39,061 bases of DNA from Paracoccaceae bacterium (GTDB taxonomy: Bacteria > Pseudomonadota > Alphaproteobacteria > Rhodobacterales > Rhodobacteraceae), in assembly GCA_027000645.1 (NCBI GenBank), contig JALTNO010000339.1:1-39061 (forward strand), read 5' to 3'. This document shows, piece by piece, positions 15,401 through 22,602 of this stretch. The translations under genes were made by a program, and so were the position numbers. Positions within the stretch are counted from its first letter, which is position 1. Every line of letters begins with the position of its first letter. The notes beneath the pieces were generated by a model. It ran no database searches and was not told the origin of the DNA. It saw nothing but the letters and a program-made list of their open reading frames with translations.

Positions 15401-15888
15401 GCGAGGGGCGCGAGCGGCTGCTGACCGCGTTCGAGCAGGTCAACGGCAATTTCGCGATGCTGTTCCGGCATCTCTTCGGCGGCGGCGAGGCGAACCTGGT
15501 CATGGTAGAAAGCGAGGATCCGCTGGAGGCGGGGCTGGAGATCATGTGCCAGCCGCCGGGCAAGAAGCTGAGCACGCTGTCGTTGTTGTCGGGGGGGGAG
15601 CAGACCCTGACGGCGCTGGCGCTGATTTTCGCGGTGTTTCTGGCCAATCCGGCGCCGATCTGTGTGCTGGACGAAGTGGATGCGCCGCTGGACGATGCCA
15701 ATGTGGGGCGGTTCTGCGACATGCTGGACGAGATGTGCCGGCGCACCGAGACGCGGTTTCTGGTCATCACGCACCATGCCGTGACCATGAGCCGGATGGA
15801 TCGGCTGTTCGGCGTGACCATGGCCGAGCAGGGGGTGTCGCAGCTGGTATCGGTGGATCTGAAGAAGGCCGAGGCGCTGGTGGCGTAG
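12433..15888 (+). CDS. smc: Chromosome segregation protein SMC
   Basis: SMC is the core ATPase of the bacterial condensin, which entraps and organises DNA and helps origins separate. The 1151 residues show the family's order: N-terminal ATPase half with Walker A GPNGCGKSN (31-39), a coiled coil to about residue 510, a hinge (about 515-640, from LLRVEPGYEKALGAAL), the returning coiled coil, then the C-terminal half with signature LSGGEQ (1052-1057) and Walker B ICVLDEVDAPLDD. The start is TTG at 12433 (MRFTRLKLNGFKSFVD), because homologues begin at this point; no strong ribosome-binding site is seen. Eight consecutive G encode part of the signature motif. The kleisin partners ScpA and ScpB are not nearby. 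Confidence 0.97.
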   Translation: MRFTRLKLNGFKSFVDPTDLLIADGLTGIVGPNGCGKSNLLEALRWVMGENRPTAMRGGGMEDVIFAGAATRPARNFAEVSLLIDNSERLAPAGFNDSDMLEIVRRITRDVGSAYKVNGKDVRARDVQMLFADASTGAHSPALVRQGQIAELINAKPRARRRVLEEAAGISGLYQRRHEAELKLKATEANLLRVEDVIERLAQQLAQLARQARQAARYRQIGEDLRRAEGMLLYRRWKEADEARAAAEEALRERAVAAARAETAARRAGKLRAEREEALAPLREEEAIAAAVLQRLQVQRDTLTDQEARARQTIEALQARIEQLGRDIAREQGLSRDAGDTIERLEWEARELARAGEGHDERLAEAADLARQAAEVLKAREARLSEVTEDVARLAARHQSVQRLVADGRKTLARSEAEEARAREAMAEAKRALIRAGEAFETARRAESDAIAAAEAAEAKLAEADAARTDAQAREAEARAQRSEAEGEAGALRAEVAALARLVAREAAEGGQVLDLLRVEPGYEKALGAALADDLRAPLVDAEGPSGWLALPGYDADQPLPEGVVPLARYVSGPEALGRRVAQIGVVDSDAAARLQPLLRPGQRLVSTEGDLWRWDGFRAWAEDAPSAAALRLEQLNRLEALKQDLTRAEARAEGARAAHELLSRRLAEVTEADKAAREARRDADRRLAEAARALSRAEAERNLAQGRLETLSLAVERHREDAMEARLRLREAEAALADLGDLEAARAEVEDIRQTVEAARITMLTRRSAHDELRREGEARTRRAQEVAKEISGWRHRLDTAGKRIAELVERKIAHEEELREASAAPAEIAARRDELSKAISEAEARRARAADALAAAEAALREAVGHEREAERQASEAREARARAEARVDAAREAVLHAAERIADGQQVTPEQLLDLLEVDPAVIPPAEALEVEVNRYKRQRDALGAVNLRAEEDAREVQVEHDELVREKADLEGAVRTLRSGIASLNREGRERLLTAFEQVNGNFAMLFRHLFGGGEANLVMVESEDPLEAGLEIMCQPPGKKLSTLSLLSGGEQTLTALALIFAVFLANPAPICVLDEVDAPLDDANVGRFCDMLDEMCRRTETRFLVITHHAVTMSRMDRLFGVTMAEQGVSQLVSVDLKKAEALVA

Positions 15889-15902
15889 AGGCAGGCCGGG
15901 GC

Positions 15903-15940
15903 AGGGGGCTGTCTGCCCCCTCCTGGCCCGTGCCGGGCCA
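15903..15940. terminator. Tandem hairpins between smc and the dehydrogenase gene
   Basis: AGGGGGC-TGTCT-GCCCCCT (15903-15921) is followed directly by TGGCCCG-TGC-CGGGCCA (15924-15940). Both are perfect stems; neither has a T-run. They lie 15 bp after the smc stop, between convergent genes, so they may end transcription from either side. Nothing else is seen up to 16011. Confidence 0.5.
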
Positions 15941-16011
15941 ATTCACCCCCGAGAGCATCTGGTGCGAGAGGAAGATGCGGTGGCCGGTTTGCCTCGTTCT
16001 CGGCCGGCCGA

Positions 16012-17703
16012 TCAGCCCAGCAGGCGGCGGGCGATCACCTGGGCCTGGATTTCGGCCGCGCCCTCGAAGATGTTGAGGATGCGGGCGTCGCACAGGATCC
16101 GCGAGATCTTGTATTCCAGCGCGAAGCCGTTGCCGCCATGGATCTGCAGCCCGTTGTCGGCCGCGGCCCAGGCCACGCGGGCCCCCAGGAGTTTGGCCAT
16201 GCCGGCTTCGAGGTCGCAGCGGTGGCCGTGATCCTTTTCCCAGGCGCTGAAATAGGTGAGCTGCCGGGCGATCATGATTTCGACGGCCATCATCGCCAGC
16301 TTGTCAGAGACCCGCGGGAATGCGATCAGGGGCTTGCCGAACTGCTTGCGCTCCTGCGCGTATTGCAGGGCAAGGTCGAGCGCACACTGGGCTACGCCGA
16401 TGGCCCGGGCGGCGGTCTGGATGCGGGCCGATTCGAAGGTGCGCATGAGCTGCTTGAAGCCCTGGCCTTCGGTGCCTCCGAGGAGGTTGCCGCCTTCGAC
16501 GCGGAAGTTGTCGAAGCTCAGTTCGTATTCCTTCATGCCCCGGTAGCCCAGCACCTGAATTTCCGTGCCGGTCATGCCCTGGGAGGGGAACGGGTCGTCA
16601 TCGGTGCCGGGGGCCTTTTCGGCGAGGAACATGCTCAGCCCGCGGTGATCGGTGGTGGCGGGATCGGTGCGGGCGAGCAGGGTCATCACATGGGCACGCG
16701 CGGCGTGGGTGATCCAGGTCTTGTTGCCGGTAATGCGCCAGTCGCCCTGTTCGTCACGGATTGCCCGGGTGCGCAGCGCGCCGAGGTCGGATCCGGTATT
16801 GGGTTCGGTGAAGACGGCCGTGGGCAGGATTTCCCCGCTGGCGATCTTCGGCAGCCAGCGGGCCTTCTGTTCCTCGGTTCCGCCGCACAGGATCAGCTCG
16901 GCGGCGATCTCCGACCGGGTGCCGAGGCTGCCCACGCCGATATAGCCCCGCGAAAGTTCCTCCGACACGACCACCATCGATGCCTTGGACAGACCCAGCC
17001 CGCCATATTCCTCGGGGATGGTGAGGCCGAAGACACCGAGCTCGGCCAGTTCCGAGATGATCTCCATCGGGATCAGTTCGTCCTTGAGGTGCCATTCATG
17101 GGCCACCGGTTCGATGCGTTCGACCGCGAAGCGGCGGAACTGTTCGCGGATCATCTCCAGCTCGTCATCCAGCCCGGTGGCGCCGAAGGTGGTGTTGCCG
17201 GTCTGCTCCTGCATCAACGCGACGAGGCGGGTGCGTGCGGCCTGGCTGTTGGCGCCGTGGATCAGGGTCCGGACCGGTTCGCCGGACAGGGGCGCCATGT
17301 CGTCCCGGGAAAGGCCGAGATCGGCACGGCGGATGATTTCGCCCTGGCTCATGGGGATGCCGCCGGCAATCTGGGCAAGGTATTCCCCGAAGGCGATCTG
17401 GTGGATCAGCTGTTCGATTTCGCCGAACCGGCCCTGTTCGGTCAGCCGGTCGGCCCAGCCTTGCATCTGGTGCAGGCTTTGCGCGTAGGTGGCCAGCCAT
17501 GCCAGGCCGTGGGCGGCGGGCTGGTGGGCCTCGATCAGCGGCCCCGCGACCTTGCCATCGGCGGTGACCAGGTCGCGCAGCCTGTCGGTTGCAGCCCCGA
17601 GCACCGCGTCAACAGCGGGCAGAGCGGCCCGGGTCAGGGTGAGCAGGTCGGGCAGAATTGCTGTCTGGGTGGTCATCAGTCGATCCGGTCCGTCATGCGC
17701 CAT
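16012..17703 (-). CDS. mcd: Acyl-CoA dehydrogenase, probable (2S)-methylsuccinyl-CoA dehydrogenase
   Basis: This FAD enzyme most likely oxidises (2S)-methylsuccinyl-CoA to mesaconyl-CoA in the ethylmalonyl-CoA pathway, which replaces the glyoxylate cycle in many Rhodobacteraceae. The 563 residues are far more than a standard 380-residue acyl-CoA dehydrogenase: about 165 extra N-terminal residues precede the core, which begins near LDDELEMIREQFRRFAVERIEPVAHEW. The core has the FAD/substrate segment FTEPNTGSDLGALRTRA and the C-terminal IHGGNGFALEYKISRILCDARILNIFEGAAEIQ, in which Glu547 is the usual catalytic base. That extension and length match Mcd as I know it; a different long-form dehydrogenase is possible. 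The ATG at 17703 has AAAGGA eight bases upstream; an ATG at 17676 is an alternative. No other pathway gene is adjacent. Confidence 0.8.
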   Translation of the reverse strand: MAHDGPDRLMTTQTAILPDLLTLTRAALPAVDAVLGAATDRLRDLVTADGKVAGPLIEAHQPAAHGLAWLATYAQSLHQMQGWADRLTEQGRFGEIEQLIHQIAFGEYLAQIAGGIPMSQGEIIRRADLGLSRDDMAPLSGEPVRTLIHGANSQAARTRLVALMQEQTGNTTFGATGLDDELEMIREQFRRFAVERIEPVAHEWHLKDELIPMEIISELAELGVFGLTIPEEYGGLGLSKASMVVVSEELSRGYIGVGSLGTRSEIAAELILCGGTEEQKARWLPKIASGEILPTAVFTEPNTGSDLGALRTRAIRDEQGDWRITGNKTWITHAARAHVMTLLARTDPATTDHRGLSMFLAEKAPGTDDDPFPSQGMTGTEIQVLGYRGMKEYELSFDNFRVEGGNLLGGTEGQGFKQLMRTFESARIQTAARAIGVAQCALDLALQYAQERKQFGKPLIAFPRVSDKLAMMAVEIMIARQLTYFSAWEKDHGHRCDLEAGMAKLLGARVAWAAADNGLQIHGGNGFALEYKISRILCDARILNIFEGAAEIQAQVIARRLLG

Positions 17704-17847
17704 GAATCACGTCCTTTGTTGGGTCGCCTGGTGGTAATCATTTTGCAGGTGCAGCGCAACAAAAATACCTTGCCGGTATGCCCGGAGTTCTAATGTTGCG
17801 CGTGGAATTTTGCATCGCGGCGAGATGCAGGAATGGTATGAGGAGAC
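17704..17847. promoter_or_regulatory. Divergent region between mcd and the TauE-type permease
   Basis: This 144-bp gap must hold promoters for both divergent genes. Two short stems are visible: ATACC-TTGCC-GGTAT (17765-17779) and TGCATC-GCGGCGA-GATGCA (17811-17829). A GAATC methylation site sits just before the mcd start (17704-17708). No promoter box on either strand is clear enough to call. Confidence 0.35.
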
Positions 17848-18615
17848 ATGGATGCGATTTTCCCCTTCCTTTCGCTGACCGGGCTTGTCGTTGCCAGCCT
17901 TGCGGCGGTTGCGGCGGGGGTGGTCAAGGGCGCGGTGGGCTTCGGGATGCCGATGCTGTTGATTTCGGTTCTCAGCGCCTTCCTGCCGCCGGACATCGCG
18001 CTTGCGGGGCTGATCCTGCCGACGGTGGTGACGAATGGCGCGCAGGCCTTCGGCCACGGGGCCCGTGCCGCGCTGGCCTCGGTCCGGCGGTTTCGCGTGT
18101 TTCTGCTTACCGGCCTGGTGTTTCTTGCCATCAGCGCGCAGATGGTCAACTGGATTCCCGCGGCAACGCTTCTGGTGCTGATCTCGCTGCCGGTGACCGG
18201 ATTCGCGGCGATGCAGCTTGCGGGGGTGACATTCACGCTTGCCCGGCAATCGGCCCCCATCGAGGTTGCGGCCGGCGCGCTCGCCGGGTTCGTCGGGGGG
18301 CTGAGCGGCGTCTGGGGGCCGCCGACGGTGGCCTATCTCACGGCGCTGAACACGCAGAAGGCCGAACAGCTCAGGGTGCAGGGCGTGATCTATGGCCTCG
18401 GGGCGATTTCCCTCGCGGTGGCGCATCTGGGCTCGGGCGTGCTGCGGGCCGAGACCCTGCCCTTTTCGGCGTTGCTGATTGTTCCGGCGCTGGCCGGGCA
18501 ATGGGTCGGCCGGGCGATCCATGATCGTATCGATCAGGAGACCTTTCGCAGGGCGACGCTGGTGGTGCTGCTTCTGGCCGGGCTGAACCTGTTGCGGCGC
18601 GGTCTTCTGGGCTGA
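17848..18615 (+). CDS. TauE/SafE-family membrane transporter
   Basis: A 255-residue inner-membrane protein with about eight hydrophobic helices. It shows the two family repeats: GVVKGAVGFGMPMLLI near residues 24-39 and GALAGFVGGLSGVWGPPTVAYL near 142-163. TauE/SafE proteins move sulfite, sulfoacetate and other organic anions, usually outward. GAGGAG lies six bases before the ATG. It is divergent from mcd and converges with the membrane-protein gene at 18634. The substrate cannot be told from context. Confidence 0.88.
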   Translation: MDAIFPFLSLTGLVVASLAAVAAGVVKGAVGFGMPMLLISVLSAFLPPDIALAGLILPTVVTNGAQAFGHGARAALASVRRFRVFLLTGLVFLAISAQMVNWIPAATLLVLISLPVTGFAAMQLAGVTFTLARQSAPIEVAAGALAGFVGGLSGVWGPPTVAYLTALNTQKAEQLRVQGVIYGLGAISLAVAHLGSGVLRAETLPFSALLIVPALAGQWVGRAIHDRIDQETFRRATLVVLLLAGLNLLRRGLLG

Positions 18616-18633
18616 CCGCTGCGGTCCTCTCCG

Positions 18634-19203
18634 TCAGGCGGTCCCGTGGTGGCGCATGAAGCGGAAGAAGAACATCAGGAACATCATCAGGAAGAACAGG
18701 CCAAAGAAATCGCCGATCAGGTAGGCCACGAAATCGACGGGCCGCGTGCCAAATGCCAGGTTCGTCAGGGCGGCGATGATGACCGAGATGACGATCCCCG
18801 CCGCCATGATGCAGGGCCAGCAGGGCGGGGTGTCCCGCCCCGGCGAGAGGTCCCAGCCAAGAGTGGCCAGCAGGCGGAAGGTGGCGGGCGCAGTGGCCAC
18901 CGCGATGGCGATGGCAATGAGGCGGCTGGGCAGAAACACGTCGGCGCCGCCCACGAACCAGAACACGGCGAACACGCCGGGCAGCAGCGCGACGATTGCC
19001 CGCCACCCCAGCAGCCAGCCGGCAAGCACGCGCACGCCGTGCGGCAGGAAAAGCAGGCTCGCATGACCGGCGAGGGCGGGGAAGAATACGTCCTGGACCG
19101 GCCCGATGATCTTGAACGTCACGAAAGAGGCCGCGACGTAGGCCACCGAAGCAACGAACATCTCGACAATCAGGGAAGATGGCGAAGCTTCAGTCCGACT
19201 CAA
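18634..19203 (-). CDS. Multi-pass membrane protein of unknown function
   Basis: The 189-residue product has about five hydrophobic helices, including IVEMFVASVAYVAASFVTFKIIG, LLFLPHGVRVLAGWLLGWRAIVALLPGVFAVFWF, IMAAGIVISVIIAALTNLAFG and FLMMFLMFFFRF. The FLPHGVRVLAGWLLG turn recalls MASE1-like sensory membrane domains, but no signalling domain follows. The start is taken as TTG at 19203 (MSRTEASPSS), with GAGGG about six bases upstream; a later ATG at 19161 would drop 14 residues. It follows the winged-helix gene by nine bases and is surely in its operon, so a regulator-sensor relationship is possible but unproven. Confidence 0.72.
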   Translation of the reverse strand: MSRTEASPSSLIVEMFVASVAYVAASFVTFKIIGPVQDVFFPALAGHASLLFLPHGVRVLAGWLLGWRAIVALLPGVFAVFWFVGGADVFLPSRLIAIAIAVATAPATFRLLATLGWDLSPGRDTPPCWPCIMAAGIVISVIIAALTNLAFGTRPVDFVAYLIGDFFGLFFLMMFLMFFFRFMRHHGTA

Positions 19204-19212
19204 ACCTTGCCC

Positions 19213-19509
19213 TCAGCCGTTCGGTTTTCGATTGATCTCGTACAAACCGCGGCTGCGGCCCTGAGAAGGGGCAAGGTAACCCTTTTCGACGAGAGATTTC
19301 AGTGCCCGGAAAAAGGTCGGCCGGGAAACCTCTGCGACCAGCGCATGTTCCATCAGGCCGGTGGTGCGGATCTGCTTTTCGGTTTTCGCTATGTCGCTCG
19401 CGGCATAGTAGATGTCGCGCTCCGTGTGGGACAGTTCCTGCAGGCCCAGGGACCGCTCCATCCCCAACAGAAGCTTGCGCAGTTCTGTCAGCTTGGAAAT
19501 CTCAGGCAT
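19213..19509 (-). CDS. Small winged-helix DNA-binding protein
   Basis: From the ATG at 19509 the product has 98 residues: MPEISKLTELRKLLLGMERSLGLQELSHTERDIYYAASDIA, then a winged helix in which VSRPTFFRALKSLVEKGYLAPSQGRSRGLYEIN holds the recognition helix and wing. It resembles the MarR-like DNA-binding fold without a ligand domain. The frame stays open to 19593 with extra ATGs (19536), but the region upstream of 19509 looks like leader DNA, with GGGAG about 11 bases before the ATG. It is the first gene of a pair with the membrane protein. An imperfect palindrome upstream could be its own operator. The regulon is unknown. Confidence 0.75.
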   Translation of the reverse strand: MPEISKLTELRKLLLGMERSLGLQELSHTERDIYYAASDIAKTEKQIRTTGLMEHALVAEVSRPTFFRALKSLVEKGYLAPSQGRSRGLYEINRKPNG

Positions 19510-19587
19510 GTTCCGTTTGCTCCCGTGAGTGTCCATCCCGGGTGCATGGTAACCACGGGACACGGTTTCCTCAATAGCTGCGCGGCG

Positions 19588-19622
19588 TCTCATGTTGACA
19601 CGAGAATCCGTTTCGCTAATCT
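19588..19622 (+). promoter_or_regulatory. Plus-strand promoter overlapped by an imperfect palindrome
   Basis: TTGACA (19595-19600), a perfect -35 box, is followed after 16 bases by TAATCT (19617-19622). An 18-bp imperfect palindrome (19588-19605, 14 of 18 positions symmetrical, TCTC...GAGA ends) covers the -35. It lies about 80-95 bp upstream of the winged-helix gene, pointing away from it, and may be that protein's operator. Confidence 0.45.
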
Positions 19623-19627
19623 GGCTC

Positions 19628-19704
19628 TACCGGCTGCGAGTGAGTGTGAGTGGTGGCTGCCGGTATTTTTGTCTGGCTTGTCTGCGGCGCCTTCGGGCGC
19701 CGCA
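19628..19704 (+). ncRNA. Possible short RNA ending in one of two hairpins
   Basis: Transcription from the promoter at 19595-19622 would start near 19629. TACCGGC (19628-19634) pairs with GCCGGTA (19659-19665), followed by TTTTT: a possible early terminator, though the 24-base loop is long. A second, very stable stem TGCGGCGCC-TTCG-GGCGCCGCA (19683-19704) with a UUCG tetraloop follows. The product would be 40-80 bases and non-coding. It is based on pattern alone. Confidence 0.3.
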
Positions 19705-19774
19705 ATTTCGTCGCGCTTTTCCCCTTATGTTCAACATTGTCCAGTAAATACTTCGTGAAGACGCGCAGGGCAAT

Positions 19775-19802
19775 GAAAACATGGAACAATCGGCATGTTT
19801 TC
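19775..19802. repeat. 9-bp inverted repeat, operator-like
   Basis: GAAAACATG (19775-19783) and CATGTTTTC (19794-19802) are perfect inverted arms around ten bases, with arm centres 19 bp apart. The AT-rich, spaced arms look more like a dimeric protein site than a terminator. Which protein might bind is unknown. Confidence 0.4.
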
Positions 19803-19873
19803 GACAACATGAACGGTGCGCGGGCGGCTTCGGGGGCTCTGACGGGCGTGCGTCATCGTTGCCGGCACGGTTG

Positions 19874-19904
19874 CGCGGCGCCCTGGATGGACCGAGGCGC
19901 CGCG
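19874..19904 (-). terminator. Probable 3' hairpin of the pckA transcript
   Basis: CGCGGCGCC (19874-19882) and GGCGCCGCG (19896-19904) are perfect nine-base arms around 13 bases, 26 bp past the pckA stop. There is no T-run, so termination may be factor-dependent. Confidence 0.5.
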
Positions 19905-19929
19905 GGGATGAAGCGGACCGGGAGCGCCG

Positions 19930-21528
<1,599 letters not shown>

Positions 21529-21870
21529 GCGCTTTCTCTCCTGTGAGCGGCGTCGCGCGTCGCGTTTGCATTCCATCGCGCCAATAGGCGATCTCCGGGA
21601 TCGTGCCGGAGTGGGGCGGTCTTAACATGCTGAAAAAAGGTATGAACAGGGCGCTTTGGCACAGTTAGCGCCACCACGGCGAAGTTTAGCGCAACCACGC
21701 GCGGCACGCCACGGGGGAGCGTGGCGAAATTCAGACATTGTCAGGAAATTTCTGCCCTCATGAGGGTGATCGGCCTGCTGATTCGCACTTAAGGATTGAT
21801 TCGGAACGCCAAAACGGCGAAGAATGGCGGAAAAAACGGGCAGACATGAGCAGTATAGGGGCGCTTTCAG
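21529..21870. promoter_or_regulatory. pckA-chvI divergent regulatory region
   Basis: This 342-bp gap controls both pckA and chvI. It holds the direct repeats at 21664-21699, a perfect 12-bp palindrome CCCTCATGAGGG (21755-21766) and two GATTC methylation sites (21780-21784 and 21798-21802) upstream of chvI. No clean -35/-10 pair was found for either gene, which suggests activator-dependent promoters. No protein-coding frame of note is present. Confidence 0.5.
21664..21699. promoter_or_regulatory. Direct repeats 21 bp apart, candidate response-regulator site
   Basis: TTAGCGCCACCACG (21665-21678) and TTAGCGCAACCACG (21686-21699) match at 13 of 14 positions and are offset by 21 bp, two turns of the helix. 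Tandem half-sites in phase are typical of OmpR-family response regulators. ChvI, encoded 170 bp away, belongs to this family, so binding by ChvI is the natural inference. Confidence 0.5.
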
Positions 21871-22572
21871 ATGTCGAAGATTGCATTGGTTGACGACGAC
21901 AGGAACATCTTGACGTCGGTTTCGATGACGCTCGAAGCCGAGGGTTTCGAGGTCGAGACCTACAATGACGGGCAGGCGGCACTGGATGCTTTCAACAAGA
22001 AGCTGCCGGACATGGCCGTTCTGGACATCAAGATGCCGCGCATGGACGGGATGGACCTGCTCCAGCGACTGCGCCAGAAAACCCAGATGCCGGTGATCTT
22101 CCTGACTTCGAAGGATGACGAGATCGACGAGGTGCTCGGCCTGCGCATGGGGGCGGACGACTATGTGAAAAAGCCGTTTTCCCAGCGCCTTCTGGTCGAG
22201 CGGATCCGCGCCTTGCTGCGCCGGCAGGAGGCGTTTGCCGGCGACGCCACCGGCACCGGTCCCGAGGCCAAGGTAATGGAACGGGGCCATCTGCGCATGG
22301 ATCCGCTGCGTCACCAGGTGACGTGGAAGGGCAAGGACGTATCCCTGACGGTCACCGAATTCCTGCTGTTGCAGGCGCTTGCCCAGCGTCCGGGCTTCGT
22401 GAAAAGCCGCGACCAGTTGATGGACGTGGCCTATGACGATCAGGTGTATGTGGACGACCGGACGATCGACAGCCATATCAAGCGGCTGCGCAAGAAACTG
22501 CGCGCGGTCGATCCCGATTTCTCGGCCATCGAAACGCTGTACGGGATCGGTTATCGTTACAACGAAGAATAG
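21871..22572 (+). CDS. chvI: Two-component response regulator ChvI
   Basis: A 233-residue OmpR-family regulator. The receiver domain starts [31 protein letters not shown]; the phosphorylated residue is Asp52 in [11 protein letters not shown], with Thr/Lys in FLTSKDDE and the YVKKPF switch. The C-terminal winged helix runs from about [15 protein letters not shown] to [33 protein letters not shown]. In alphaproteobacteria ChvI responds to acid or envelope stress through ChvG and controls exopolysaccharide, envelope and central-carbon genes. The chvG gene follows by 30 bp. Confidence 0.96.
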   Translation: MSKIALVDDDRNILTSVSMTLEAEGFEVETYNDGQAALDAFNKKLPDMAVLDIKMPRMDGMDLLQRLRQKTQMPVIFLTSKDDEIDEVLGLRMGADDYVKKPFSQRLLVERIRALLRRQEAFAGDATGTGPEAKVMERGHLRMDPLRHQVTWKGKDVSLTVTEFLLLQALAQRPGFVKSRDQLMDVAYDDQVYVDDRTIDSHIKRLRKKLRAVDPDFSAIETLYGIGYRYNEE

Positions 22573-22602
22573 ACGGAGCGACCGGCCCGAAAGGGGCCCG
22601 AG

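Larger units (their letters stand above)
19510..19929. other. Signal-rich 420-bp non-coding region between pckA and the winged-helix gene
   Basis: No convincing protein gene is seen here; a 64-codon minus-strand frame (19616-19810) resembles nothing known and crosses the hairpins. The region contains, left to right, a palindrome and plus-strand promoter (19588-19622), two hairpins (19628-19670 and 19683-19704), a 9-bp inverted repeat (19775-19802) and the probable pckA 3' hairpin (19874-19904). It is poorer in GC than its surroundings. A short plus-strand RNA is possible. Confidence 0.5.

Noticed and set aside
14146-15777. Long minus-strand frame inside smc
   Set aside because: Gln/Arg/Leu-rich mirror of the coiled-coil coding sequence with no family features.
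17745-17775. PhaR-type TGC/GCA-rich operator upstream of mcd
   Set aside because: Several TGC and GCA triplets are present, but spacing does not form a clear symmetric site.
19616-19810. 64-codon minus-strand frame in the pckA-winged-helix gap
   Set aside because: No ribosome-binding site, no known similarity, and it crosses both hairpins; kept as non-coding.
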